64,000 nt of DNA from Trichomonas vaginalis G3 (lineage: Eukaryota > Parabasalia > Trichomonadida > Trichomonadidae): positions 9,734,001 through 9,798,000 of the forward strand of contig NC_067203.1 of NCBI RefSeq assembly GCF_026262505.1. The letters run 5' to 3'. Positions 28,020-38,663 of this stretch are shown one piece after another (the first letter of the stretch is position 1; every line of letters begins with the position of its first letter). The notes under the pieces were generated by a model. The model did not search any database and was not told where the DNA came from. It worked only from the letters and a program-made list of their open reading frames with translations. The position numbers and the translations under genes are program-made.

Positions 28020-29238
28020 TCAGAAAAATTTTTCTTTGTATATACGCCGTTCTGTAACGTCTAAAAGACTTTTGACATTTGCCAAGAATGTTCGTTTAGA
28101 AGCTGTCATATAACCATATTCTTGACAATATTGTTTATACATCGTACAATGACCTTTCATCTAAACACTCAAAGTTAGTTCATCTATAACAGTTCATATA
28201 CACTCTTGTTTGCTTCTAACAATGTTTGTCTCTTCTTCGGTATGTGGAATTTGTCTTGGATTGAACTTAGAAATATCTAATGTCATAAATATGAGAACAA
28301 GTGGTTGTAAAAGTCAGATGTCAAAGTTTCTGCTAAGTCGTCAAAATATTCTGTATCTTGCATATGAGCTTCTGACGTTCTGACAACTACATATCTTCTG
28401 TCAGAACTTTCTAACTTCATCGGAACAGTTGTTTGAAACCATAATGAAGTTTGCAACATTTTCACAAACTCTTTGGTCTTTATATTTTCTTTCAACAACT
28501 CCAACTTTGTCTGTTATAAGACTCTTCAAAGCATCTGAGTTCAAAACTTTTGTTGTATCTATACTTTGAAGTTCATTGCAACTATAAGTTTCATATTCTC
28601 TATTGAGGAGTTAAATTGCACATGTTTTCTAAGTTTGTCATATTCGGGTTCGAATAACCTTCTAACAGTTTGCACAAATATCTGTAAAGAAGTGTTCTTA
28701 CCAGTTCCTTGTTTTCCAATTATAATGAGAGCAGTTTCATTTTTAGCACTTGGATGTTGTAAGATGTTTGCAAACCAACATAAGATATACTCATAACCTT
28801 TTCGTTTCCATTGCATATAATTTCTTTGACATGGTCTAACCAAGCTTCTATAATATTTTCTTTCCATTCTACTTGTTCATATTTATATCCAGTGAAGATA
28901 GAATAGAAGTTTGGAGAAGGTGTATAGAAACTTTATACCACGAACTGAAAAATCTTCTAACTTTGACAATAAGATATCCCAAGCATCTAACATCTTCATG
29001 CCAACTTGTACGACTTTTATTTTCTTAAGTTTCTGTCTACATTCTTGTTCAGACTATTGTTGCTCTTGGTTTGTTAAAGACAACATCCCATTCTTTCATG
29101 ACATAACATTCTGGGGCAGAGTCGACATAAATGACTAAACGTTTCAAATTCTCGACTGCTTTGTTATAGTCCTCGAAATGGACACATATTTCTGAATGCT
29201 TGGAAGTCATAAAAATCTGAAACATCTATTCTGTACAT
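28020..29238 (-). pseudogene. SF3-like helicase (D5-type) region, broken
   Basis: The P-loop ALIIIGKQGTGKNTSLQIFV with the following FNSSIENMKLIVAMNF fits superfamily 3 helicases of D5 type, where a Walker A precedes a stretch with conserved Asn. A downstream piece (FQTTVPMKLESSDRRYVVVR) resembles the C-terminal part of these helicases. It would unwind element DNA for copying. Broken in several places. Confidence 0.55.
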
Positions 29239-29264
29239 TTTTATAAAATAAAAAAAAATTTTTT

Positions 29265-30060
29265 TTATTCTTGACTTTGTTGTTGCATTGTGTTGCATTT
29301 GTTGTTCTTGAGCTATTTGTTGTTGAAGTTGTTCTTGTAATACAATACTTTCACCAGTTCATCTTCCAATTCGAAACTTTCTGCCGTCATTGACAAATAC
29401 ATAGGACATAAAAGTTTTACAGGAACAAAGTTTGCGTCAACTAAGGTTAAGTTTATTTGCTAAAGTGTTTGAGTTACTAAGCTGAAAATTCTGCATTCGA
29501 ATGAACAATAGGCAAACCAGCAGAGAAAGTGTTGTTTATACGCATAAGTATCTTTTGGTCATAATAGTTTCTGTCGACATTCGAATAACACTTTGAACCT
29601 AAGTTTGAAACAATATATAAGATTGGTGTGCTTAAAGTCAATGGAACAGACATTCCTTGTATGACACCTTTTCCTGTTATAGGAAACTGTTGGTAGTAAA
29701 AACCAGATATAAGTTTTGTATTATAGCTCATATCGTTTATACTAAACTCAGTCGGACATCCAAACATAATGAAACCTGCTCTAGTTGCAGCACATGTTTA
29801 CATCCGTCCTTAAAGTATTAAATAAGTCAACAAAACCTGTTGGTGGTATATCTGAGTAAGTATCTTCAAAGGAGTATTTTTTACCATTCACAACAATAAA
29901 ATCTTCTGGTGTCAAAAGAGCAAAACAGGCTTTAGTCGTCATTGTGTTTAAGTTAGTTTACAATATCGTCCTTGAGGACTTTGTAAGTTTTGTTGTTATA
30001 GAATTATATGACTCAGGGTTTTTTAGTCGTAATAGTATAAACCATTGTGTCTTCTGCCAT
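29265..30060 (-). pseudogene. hypothetical structural gene with Gln-rich tail, broken
   Basis: Contains beta-rich pieces (FYYQQFPITGKGVIQGMSVP; NTFSAGLPIVHSN) and a Gln-rich end. Size and position before the capsid gene would allow a minor capsid role; this is a guess. Broken. Confidence 0.35.
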
Positions 30061-30064
30061 TTAC

Positions 30065-30340
30065 TTAGCAAATAAATTTTAATGAAATGTTGTGGTCGTC
30101 AAATATTTTTATGACGTCTGGGAAACTATATTTTAAGTTCAACGTTTCACCTCCTTTCATAACGTATATCTTGTCAATGACATTATATGAAACACCACAA
30201 GCAACTAAGTCGGGTTCTATTTCTTTGATGTTTATATCGTCTGCCTCTGTCAAAAGTTTCAATAGTTCTTTCAAATTTCATGAGGTGCGATGACATATGA
30301 GTTCACTTTTACAGGGTTGTGGTTCGACCAAGTTTAACAT
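30065..30340 (-). pseudogene. small hypothetical gene, broken
   Basis: The open part reads LLKLLTEADDINIKEIEPDL, then YVMKGGETLNLKYSFPDVIK. Soluble alpha/beta. No family recognised. Broken near its start. Confidence 0.3.
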
Positions 30341-30373
30341 TATACCCAAAGCTTGACAAATCTTCTCTGAGTT

Positions 30374-30646
30374 TTAAGTTTGTCTTTCAGTTGTTGGTAG
30401 TCGGTTTCGAATATCTGCAACAGAACTTAAGTCTCTGCTAACTTCAGGATATGTTGGTTGTTCTTTTACAGGAACTATTGTTATACCATCTTTCGTCTTC
30501 GTATGGTTTCCCCACTTCAACATCTCTTTTTTGACATTGACAACAACACTTTGACTGTTTGTTTGAGTTGGTGAATTTAACTTCACATCTGCCACCGCCA
30601 TTAAACCTTTTGAAACACTTACGCTTCTATTTTTCGGAAATGACAT
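30374..30646 (-). CDS. small hypothetical protein, 90 aa
   Basis: Start chosen at 30646 (MSFPKNRSVSVSKGLMAVAD) because it abuts the divergent promoter spacer. The protein is polar and Thr/Ser-rich with a basic N-terminus. No family recognised. Confidence 0.45.
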   Translation of the reverse strand: MSFPKNRSVSVSKGLMAVADVKLNSPTQTNSQSVVVNVKKEMLKWGNHTKTKDGITIVPVKEQPTYPEVSRDLSSVADIRNRLPTTERQT

Positions 30647-30664
30647 TTTACTTAGAATAAAAAG
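30647..30664. promoter_or_regulatory. 18 bp divergent spacer/promoter
   Basis: TTTACTTAGAATAAAAAG between start codons at 30646 (minus) and 30665 (plus) shares the TAGAATAAAA core with the 14862-14879 spacer. Confidence 0.5.
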
Positions 30665-30910
30665 ATGGACGTATTTGAGTATCTCTTCGAATTGAAGCAG
30701 AACAAAGTTTACACACACAAACAATACAAATACATTGACAGAATAGTTCTTTATACAAACAATGGAAAATGTTATAGAATAGCAGTCTTTGCTGAACCAA
30801 AATATTTTCATAAAGCAAAGAAAGTTGGTATAACCGAAATGGTGAAAGTTCTTGAAGCAGACAAAAATATAACAACAAAACTGACCGATATTTCTAAAGG
30901 AAGTTTATAA
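30665..30910 (+). CDS. small hypothetical protein, 81 aa
   Basis: MDVFEYLFELKQNKVYTHKQ, then IDRIVLYTNNGKCYRIAVF and a Lys-rich helix. Compact alpha/beta, basic. No family recognised. The only plus-strand gene in a minus-strand capsid block. Confidence 0.45.
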   Translation: MDVFEYLFELKQNKVYTHKQYKYIDRIVLYTNNGKCYRIAVFAEPKYFHKAKKVGITEMVKVLEADKNITTKLTDISKGSL

Positions 30911-30976
30911 TACAATATTATGTCAAAACTGGCGTACTGTCAATATTTGACGGAGAGAAGTCAGTTCAAGAACAAC

Positions 30977-32583
30977 TTACTGACCTGCTGCCAAAATCTG
31001 CTCGATGGAAGCTGTCGTTATGCCAATCTGAGGAGCCCCAGCAGGTTTCATCGAACGAATCTTCAAAAGAGCATCTTCCGTGAAAAGTGCTATTGGTTTT
31101 GTAAACTTCTTTGCTCTCAGTTCATCTGGACCGTCTCTGTCACCAGTATATTGTATTTGTACAGTACCAACAGTTGAAATACCACCCATAAAGTCTTCTG
31201 AGTCAGCAAATGGAATGCCAAGCCAAAAGTTTGAACGGTCTCCATTTGTATATTGAGTTTTTTGAGCTCCTGTATGAGTCCATACTTTCACATATGGCAT
31301 AATAGAACTTTGCATTTCAGGGTTAATGGTTGTTGTGAAGTTGTTGTTAAAGTTCATAGCATCTAATGTCAAGTTGTATGACCTCATATCCTCAACTGTA
31401 GAATATTCTTCTCTTGGATAGTATTTGCCATCTATGTTTATATGATATTTAATACCAGGGTTGTAGAAGCAAGAATAGTCATTTATAGTTCGTCTGAACA
31501 GTACAAACATAGTATCTGCATGTTTCATTGCAGTTGTTAAAGCAATATCTGTTCTTGCACCTGGGTCAGCACTTTGGTTTCCAACTTCACCTGCAAAGTC
31601 TTTGACAGATATTTGGTGTATAGGGAACATAAGTGGAACTGCAATATATTTGGCAGCTAAAGCATTTGAAATATCTGGGTCCAACATATAGACTGCAAGT
31701 CTGCTTTCTATTCTCTTGCATTCAAATTTTTCGCATGTGAACTTAACTGGGTCCCAAGCAGTTCCAGCAGCATTGAAATAATAGTTTACTTCAGTGTTGA
31801 GGTTTGAGAAACCAAAGTCTAAGTCAACTTTGTCTTTGCAAAAGTCGGCGAATGACGTTTGATTTGTTCCCTTTACGTCTGTAATAGTGAATGGGTCTTG
31901 TGTTGGTGCAATGACTAAGTTATTTTTGCTTGGAGTAAGTTCGATAGAAATTTTTCCTGCCCAGTTTGGCAAGTATCTTAAAAACCTGAAGATGAGGAAA
32001 GATGACAAAGGAACTCTAAGTTTCAGTTTTACTTTGGTTACTGCTGCTGCAGTTTGTCCAGAAAGGTTAACATAAACTCCTGGAACGTTAGGGTCAAGTC
32101 TTCTTATTTTCTCAATAGTTCATACTGGTCTGTTTGTTCTCTAGCTTGTGGTTGTACTGAGTTTCTCAAAGCGAACCATTCATAGTTTGCCCATGTTACT
32201 GTTTGAACTAAGTCAGAGTTAGAATATATCTTATATCCCATGAAAACTTCTGGAGCATATTGGTATCCGACATAGAAAATTCCATTGCAACCTTTCTTGT
32301 CAGACAACTTGGCAGAAGGTTTTATTTCAATGTCTTGTTCCACGTATAAGAAAGAGTTGTCAATAGAAATTATATGAAACCTGTCGCAAGCAATATCTAC
32401 TGTTGTTGAAGAACCTTCTCCAAACTCACCTACGTTTCCATAAGAAACAGCAGTTGTATATTCGTAAGTTCCAGGAACTATTTCTGACCTTCTAATGGCA
32501 TTGTCGCATTCGTTATACCATTCGGAAACATTTCCATTCATAGCATCCAAAACTGTTGGCGTTATATTCTGAGCGGCGTACAT
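30977..32583 (-). pseudogene. major capsid protein (hexon-like) of Polinton A, broken
   Basis: The N-terminal part has YEYTTAVSYGNVGEFGEG and FMGYKIYSNSDLVQTVTWAN, and the remainder has long beta-rich stretches with ISIELTPSKNNLVIAP and NFNNNFTTTINPEMQSSIMP. This is the style of double jelly-roll capsid proteins, including the Tyr-Lys-Ile-Tyr-x-Asn turn seen in many Polintons. It would form the hexameric capsomers. Broken, with few breaks compared with its neighbours. Confidence 0.6.
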
Positions 32584-32615
32584 TTCATATGAGTAAAAAT
32601 ATAGAATAGTTGGAT

Positions 32616-35600
32616 TTATATGTCATAATAGAACCCACGTGGACCAAGCTTTACTTTCTTCCTGACTGAGTTTTTAACTCTTCTTTTTCCTTCATTGCCC
32701 TCTGCTTGAAGTTGTTGCATCTTTGCATTATGTTCATCTAGTATGTTGCAAATTTCCCATGTCCTTTTTGCCTTTTGGCTCTGGTCGCCCATCTCAGGTA
32801 ACCTATATCCTAGAAAGAGTTTGTCATAGTCTGTATTTGAGTCTTCGCGTATTGTTTGCATGACTCTTTCCTGAGTTTCCGGTTCAAGCTCTTCAAACAG
32901 TGCCTGTCCATATGGAATATGCTCGTTTCCAAATATATGTTTTTGTAGCCATTCTGGTTTTCTTTCCATGTTACCAACTATATCTTTTGTGAATGGGAAA
33001 GCTTTTACCCAATCTTTCAGTCTTGCGTCGTTTATTTCTGTAGTTGGTTTTATTTTGTCAAGGAACATGTTTTTCAATACTAACATTTCATTTGGTACTG
33101 TCCATTTGAGTTTTCTTAAATATTCATCCCTTCTCGGTTCATTGTCTGCAAAGTAAGTTTTATGACATTTTGTAAACTTTCGTTTGCAAGGTCATGTACA
33201 ATAGGTTCTCTTCCTTCTGTCTCCCTAACTTTCTTTCTAAACTCTTCACCAAATATACCATCTTTATGGTTCTGTGTAGTTCTTTGAGATAAATGTTCTA
33301 GAACGTCAGGTGTTATATTTCCATCAGCCATGTTCATTTCATACTGGTCCAAAATATCTGCATCTTTCATATCTTTCAATGGCATTAAAGCCGCGCTTAA
33401 ATACCAGCTATGTCTCGTTCACCATTGACTTCCATTGCGTCTACAACTTCTTGGAATTGAGGTTGTAAGTTTATGAACCACCTATCCGGATTAGCTTTAT
33501 GACCCCATCTCATTGTAGTTCCATCGTCTGCAGAAACAAAAGTAGGTTTGTTTCCATCTTGGTTAGGTTCTGAATGAACTTTAAACAATGTTTCATTTCT
33601 ATATGTTTTCTTGAAATTTAACCTTTTATCTTCACCGAGTTCATCCGAAGATTGAACGTTAAATGCTCGTAAGTAAAAAGGGTTGTTGTATTTGTGTACA
33701 TTTTCTTTCAGTACTTCATTCTATGCTGAATATTTTCATCTGGTGTTGGAGTCTTTTGTATGTCGGCAAACATTTTTCGATATTCTTCTACTATGTCAGC
33801 CGAATTTTTTTAGACTCTTGGAAATATTCCATATTCTCCGCATACTCTTGTTGAGGGTCAAGATTTTTCGGCTGTTCCAAATCTTCATCTAGTTCTGTGA
33901 AGTTAGTTTCCAAGGAGTGACTTGTTCGTTTCCTTCAGGCTCTTCTAGCTGTTGTTGCTGAACTATTTCTTCCATGTCTGGTTGTATCTGAACTATTTCT
34001 TCCTGTGGAGTTTCTTGTACCTCATCTGCTGACATTTCATATATTCCGAGACCGTTTTAACAATTTCCCTATCTACGTCATCCGCATTCATAAGCTTTTG
34101 TTCTTTCGTTCCGTCTCTATTTTTTACGCGTTTCATGACGAAAGTTGAATTGTCATTTAGCTCTGACATCAAATATCTCGGAGTAAATTCATCCATGTCA
34201 TTTGGATGATATGCTATTAAATCATATCCCTTAGCGAGCTTGTATTTTCCAGGTTTGAGATTATATCCGTTTTGGTGCTGAGCCATAAAGCTAAATAGGT
34301 TCGGGTCAGTATTTCCATCCTTGAACTTTCCAATAGCATCTTTATATCTGTCACTAAAGTCAACATATCTGGGAAACCACTCTTCTTTAAGCATTTTTAA
34401 GAAATTCTTGGTTTCCTTGTTCTCTACTTCTTTTATGTCCTTGCTCTGTTTGTGGTTGTTGTTGTGCAGGGTTTTGAACTGTTGGTTGCTGTGCTGGTTG
34501 TTGTGTTGGTTGTTGTGCTGGTTGTGGAGGTGTTGTTGTTGCTGGTTGTTGTGTTGGTTGTTGTGTTGGTTGTTGTGTTGGTTTGGTGCATGCCTGTGTC
34601 TGTGTCCATGTGACGATGTAAATGTTTTAGGTAGTCTGGTGCAGGTGCTTCTCTTGGAGGGTTTGGTGTATATAAGTTCCACCAGCTGGCACATGTGTTC
34701 CATCTGCAGCGTAATGTCCTACCTGACTTTTCGTTCTTAAGAAAGCATTTACTAGGTCTGTTTTGGTCTGTTGTAACTCTTTTTCTTGACTTTTCACAAC
34801 AGTTGCTCTAACGGCGTCATAGGCACTTTGAACTGCCTGTCTCGTTGCTGCATCTGTTATTTTCGTCATATTTTGTGCTACTTCTCTTAACTCTTTGTCG
34901 AAACCTTCAGACTTCAGTTTCTTTCCAGATGAGAAGTCGTTCACTTGTTTCACCTTACTATGAAGAGCTTCGAAGGCGTTCTTAAAGTCAGCATTCGTTA
35001 AAGCTTCATTTGAACTGTCTTCATCCGCTTGTATTTTTGTCTTATTGACCCTATAAGCTGGGCTGCTTTAGCGTTGGCTTGGGCATCTAACCAGTCATTG
35101 TTAGCTTTTATATATTCCGCGCTTTTCATTGCCTTTTGCATGGCTGCGTCGTTTATTTTTACTTTCTTGTGCTAAGTTTTCATACTGTACGGTTTGGTTT
35201 TGCAACTGTAAAAGTTTTTCTGCCTTTACATTTGCTTCAACTTCTTTTTTATACTCATCGCTATCCATATATGTCTTCAGGGCTTTTTGTTTTATCTCTT
35301 CATCTTTCAGTACTTTATATTGAGTAGTATGGTTTTTCAAATTTATGACATCTTGTTCCATTTTTGCTACTTCTGCTGCTTTTTCTGACACTTTTTTCGC
35401 ATATTCCTCTGTACTTAGTTCTTTCAGTTGTTCTTCTTTCTTCTTTTTCTCTACGTTTAACTCATTGAGTTTCTTTGTGTGTCTGTCATATTCTAGTTTC
35501 TTTTCGTTTTCACTTATTTGTTTCTGTATGTCTATGTTTGACTTTTTGACATCTGTTATTTGATTTTTGAGTGAACTCAAATTCATTTGACTTTGAGGGT

Positions 35601-35844
35601 TATAAGCTGTTCCGTCTGCAGCTCCACCATAGCCTGCCATTTTCGCTAAAAGTGCCGCTCTTAAACCTCCACTCTGTGCACCAATAACTCGGTTTAAAAG
35701 CATAGGGTTGCTTGACATTTGTTGCAACATAGTGGGGTCATTCATCATTTGTTGTTGCAACTGTTGTTGTGGTGTCAGTTTTACTTTTGGATGTTTCAAT
35801 GCTCCCTTCCTCTTACGTATATTCTTACGTAGCTTACGTGGCAT
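32616..35844 (-). pseudogene. very large coiled-coil structural gene region, broken
   Basis: About 3.2 kb of same-strand open pieces. From the start side (35844): a basic N-terminus (MPRKLRKNIRKRKGALKHPK), Gln-rich runs, a long charged coiled coil, then Gln/Asn/His repeat tracts around 34.45-34.60 kb (an AACCAACA/TGTTGGTTG-type repeat), and a basic end (KRRVKNSVRKKVKLGPRGFY). It lies directly upstream of the capsid gene, so an internal virion or scaffold protein fits. Broken in several places. Confidence 0.45.
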
Positions 35845-36315
35845 TTTAAGTGAAGTTAAAAAGCGGTTTTTGACAGATGTTTATATGACACTTTTTGTTC
35901 AGCACAAAAAACTACTCGGTCAAAGTGTTGTCGGTTTTGTAAAATAACCGTCCTCTCTCATTCTATAAGGGAGAAAAGGCTTCTCAAAGTATACTTCCTT
36001 GGAACGCCTGTAACTTTTCCTGTAGCGACGATAGACCCTTACTTGTCCGGACAAAGTTATACTATTTTGAGTGCTCTACAAAAAAGTCAACGGCGACGAC
36101 TCTCAAAAACCGTTGTGTAAAAAGTTTTACCGTTGGACAAAAAAGTATATATAGAAAACAAAAAACGTTTCTAGTTCATTCAATATTTGAGATGGAACGG
36201 TTTGCCAACGGTAACTATTAAATAAAATAAAAAAATAGAGGGGGTTACCGTTGACGAAAACGGTTTATTTTAAACTTTTCTATGAGTAGTCCGAAAAAAA
36301 AGTTCATTTTTCATA
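35845..36315. promoter_or_regulatory. 470 bp non-coding region with AACGGT/ACCGTT words
   Basis: No ORF. Six AACGGT or ACCGTT hexamers in both orientations (near 36102, 36128, 36196, 36206, 36245, 36258), plus TGACACTTTTT at 35886-35896. CAACGGT matches the general Myb site (pyrimidine-AACGG/AACTG), and trichomonads have very many Myb proteins. It separates divergent genes, so a promoter or origin is likely. Confidence 0.45.
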
Positions 36316-37221
36316 ATGGAAGGAAGAAAAAGTGTCGCAAACAATTCAAACATTAACAATTCTCAACCGCTAACCAAAGCCAAAGCCCCACAACCTCCAA
36401 GAACCGGCACAGCGGTTAGAATAACCGCCAAAAGGTCTAACAGCGAATTAAGAGAAATTCTTCAACAAATTTGCTCTAAATATCTCAAAGACGCCGAAGA
36501 AAACACACAACCAGACGCTACATACAATACTCAGTTCTGTGAAGTTCTGAACAAAGCAATTACTAGTTCAATTGAACTTACTAAGACAATTCCAAGTCCA
36601 ATTGAGCTTAGCGATGTCTTAGTTCAGTATTTTCCAACATTTACTAAGCTTATAATGTTGAGAACTTTATACCAAGTTCGTCAAAATCTTCCTCGTTCCA
36701 TCCAACGGTCATTCGACAAGAGAATTGCCGAATTTCAAGTCTTTAGTTACGGATATGACAAAGATGAATACGAGGACGAGTTCGGAGACAACTGTACAAA
36801 ATGGTTTGAATGTTATACGACAACACAATTTGAATTCGACTTTCTCGAATTCAACGCAGCAACCATTCATATCATTGCTCTTTACCTTTCCGAAGAACAA
36901 CAAGACCTCGCAGATGGAGATGTTGTTACTGTCGTCATGAAAACTCCTGAACAATTCGGAAAAAAGAAGTCTCTAATTGCCAAATTCGTTCCAGGACATC
37001 AGCTTTTCCAACGCACAGAAGTCTTCTGTATTCCTGGAACTAAGTTCTTTGTCAGGAGCGAACTCAAAGAAAGATATAATGTGTCATTCAATTACACATT
37101 ATATAATGTCTTCGACCCAGAAGAAGACTTCTTCCCAGAAGCAATGGAGGAGGAAGAAGAGGAGGAGGAAATACAAGACTCAATCCAAGAAGAGTCCTCC
37201 GAATTCACACCAGAAGACTAA
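36316..37221 (+). CDS. right-end hypothetical protein, 301 aa
   Basis: Open. The first 45 residues are disordered (Asn/Ser/Lys/Pro); a helical/beta core follows with FEFDFLEFNAATIHIIALYL and VFCIPGTKFFVRSELKERYN. A very acidic tail (eight Glu in a row) ends ESSEFTPED. The E-V-x-x-x-P-G-T-x-F motif recalls the last strands of ADP-ribosyltransferase folds, but the other ART hallmarks are not evident, so I leave the function open. Its 3' end lies inside the right terminal repeat, so the left repeat carries a copy of the last codons. Higher G+C than the host spacers. Confidence 0.5.
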   Translation: MEGRKSVANNSNINNSQPLTKAKAPQPPRTGTAVRITAKRSNSELREILQQICSKYLKDAEENTQPDATYNTQFCEVLNKAITSSIELTKTIPSPIELSDVLVQYFPTFTKLIMLRTLYQVRQNLPRSIQRSFDKRIAEFQVFSYGYDKDEYEDEFGDNCTKWFECYTTTQFEFDFLEFNAATIHIIALYLSEEQQDLADGDVVTVVMKTPEQFGKKKSLIAKFVPGHQLFQRTEVFCIPGTKFFVRSELKERYNVSFNYTLYNVFDPEEDFFPEAMEEEEEEEEIQDSIQEESSEFTPED

Positions 37222-37299
37222 CAATTTTCCGAATAAAAACTTCATTTATACTAAACATCTTCAGGGCTAGAAGGGGCGCAGCCCCTGGAAGCCCCAATA

Positions 37300-37335
<36 letters not shown>
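37095..37335 (-). repeat. right inverted terminal repeat of Polinton A
   Basis: Inverse of 12167-12340 with extra length. It contains the hairpin GGGGC-TGC-GCCCC (37273-37285 on the opposite strand) at the place where the left end has GGCAC-TTC-GTGCC, and ends in a T-tract of about 33 bases. Confidence 0.85.
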
Positions 37336-37340
<5 letters not shown>

Positions 37341-37341
37341 G
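37336..37341. repeat. target site duplication of Polinton A, right (TTATGG)
   Basis: TTATGG directly after the terminal T-tract, identical to 12161-12166. Because the first two bases are T, the exact edge of the tract is slightly ambiguous. Confidence 0.85.
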
Positions 37342-37505
37342 TAAATGTTTATTAATTAGAAGCAAATTATCGATGGATAAATTGATATCAATGTAAGAGT
37401 ATTCGAAAATTTATCTTAAATTTTTGCATCTGAGTCACTTGTATTTCATTAGTATCAATTATTCCTTCCAAGCTGAGTTTTCGAGGAAAAAAACGCCAAA
37501 GGAAA

Positions 37506-38231
37506 ATGAACGACGAAAGGAAACAATGCGTTATTATGGCAACGGCGATGAGCCAAGCTGAAAGATATGGAGAAATGTTATCTTATATGAAGCGAGCTGT
37601 CGAAATAAATCCAGTTTTATCAAATGATGAACGCCAAATTCTCGTTAATGCATATAAATTCACAATTTCACCGAAAAGAAGAGGTATTCGTAATATATTC
37701 CGGTCTGAAATGGACGATAGTACTGCTAATTTATCAGAACAAACTCAAGCTGAAGTAAAATCTATCAAAAAGCAAATCATCACAGAATTAGTATCCTTAT
37801 GTGAAGAATTCATTGATCTAATTAACTCAAAATTACTTCCTGTAAATACTGACCCTGATTCTATTGTATTCTACAATAAAAATAAGGGAGATTATTATCG
37901 TTATATTTGCGAAGCTACAGATGGTAACGAAAGAATAGTTGCTACTAAGAGAGGTATGGAAAGTTACGAAGTGGCACTTGAAAAATCGAAAGTTGCTCTT
38001 CAGCAGTACACTCCAACCGCTCTTGGATTGATGCTCAATTACACAGTTTTCTTATATGAAATTTGTGATAAGAAAGATGTAGCTGTGAAGATGGCAAGAG
38101 AGACAGTAAGTTTAGTTTCACCAATTGTAGAACAAAATAGTGCTAGTTCACTACCAGAAGCTAAAACTATATTGCAGCTTCTGAATAACAATATTAGTCT
38201 TTGGCAGCAAGTCGAACAGATTAGGAAATAG
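37506..38231 (+). CDS. 14-3-3 protein, divergent
   Basis: 241 aa. Family order is clear: MLSYMKRAVEINPVLSNDER matches helix B of 14-3-3, AYKFTISPKRRGIRNI the helix C 'AYKN.ig.RRaswR' block, then KNKGDYYRYICEAT (family K-x-K-G-D-Y-Y-R-Y) and LGLMLNYTVFLYEI (family LGLALNFSVFYYEI), ending with LQLLNNNISLW. The phospho-Ser/Thr pocket residues (Lys and Arg of helix C, Arg-Tyr of DYYRY) are kept. These are all-helical dimeric adaptors that bind phosphorylated clients in the cytosol. The sequence is diverged at the N-terminus and after DYYRY, typical of an extra parabasalid paralogue. It begins 165 bp right of Polinton A, so the element landed in its upstream region. Confidence 0.9.
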   Translation: MNDERKQCVIMATAMSQAERYGEMLSYMKRAVEINPVLSNDERQILVNAYKFTISPKRRGIRNIFRSEMDDSTANLSEQTQAEVKSIKKQIITELVSLCEEFIDLINSKLLPVNTDPDSIVFYNKNKGDYYRYICEATDGNERIVATKRGMESYEVALEKSKVALQQYTPTALGLMLNYTVFLYEICDKKDVAVKMARETVSLVSPIVEQNSASSLPEAKTILQLLNNNISLWQQVEQIRK

Positions 38232-38663
38232 ATTGTCATATTTTATTATTATTTTTTAGTATATTCACTCATAAAAGTTATCATTTTTAGTTATGAAATT
38301 GATTTCTTTATTTCGCACTGCCTTTATAACAAAGTCATTGAAGCGATGATTGATAGAAGTATGGAATATGGATATCGGAAGATCAGAAATTCGAAGAGTT
38401 AAGGAAAATGATTCAATAAAAATTATTAGTTTTAGTTTATATTAGGTAATATATGAGCAATGGTCGTATTCGTAACTGTTAACAAAATAGGCAATTATTT
38501 TAAAATGACAGGCTGAATTTTTTTACTGTATACTGATTTATATTGATATTTAAACCTGAATAAAAATACCGAATCAAGTAAGTGAAATAGTGGAAGTATA
38601 GTTTTAATGATTGAAGTTTTAATCAAAAATAGTTAACTCCACGCTAGGGACAGATTAGAAAGC
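38232..38663. other. intergenic spacer
   Basis: Lies between the convergent 3' ends of the 14-3-3 gene and the ARF gene. AT-rich, no gene seen. Confidence 0.5.

Larger units (their letters stand above)
12167..37335. mobile_element. Maverick/Polinton element A, broken
   Basis: About 25.2 kb bounded by inverted terminal repeats and a 6 bp duplication. Parts recognised: Dam-type methyltransferase, small virion-like proteins, phage-like fibre, RVE integrase, family B polymerase, HNH-tailed protein, FtsK/HerA-type ATPase, SF3-like helicase, major capsid protein, a very large coiled-coil structural gene and a right-end gene. I see no adenain-type protease. The left arm is mostly open, while the right arm is decayed, with roughly two to three dozen breaks overall. 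Intact target duplication, clear terminal repeats and still-readable families suggest a moderately young fossil, clearly older than element B. Confidence 0.9.

Noticed and set aside
34321-34740. Plus-strand Leu/Cys/Trp-rich ORF of 139 aa
   Set aside because: Antisense of the Gln/Asn/His repeat tract in the large structural gene.
36316-37221. ADP-ribosyltransferase call for the right-end gene
   Set aside because: Only one late motif (VFCIPGTKFFV) resembles the fold; the earlier catalytic motifs are not evident.
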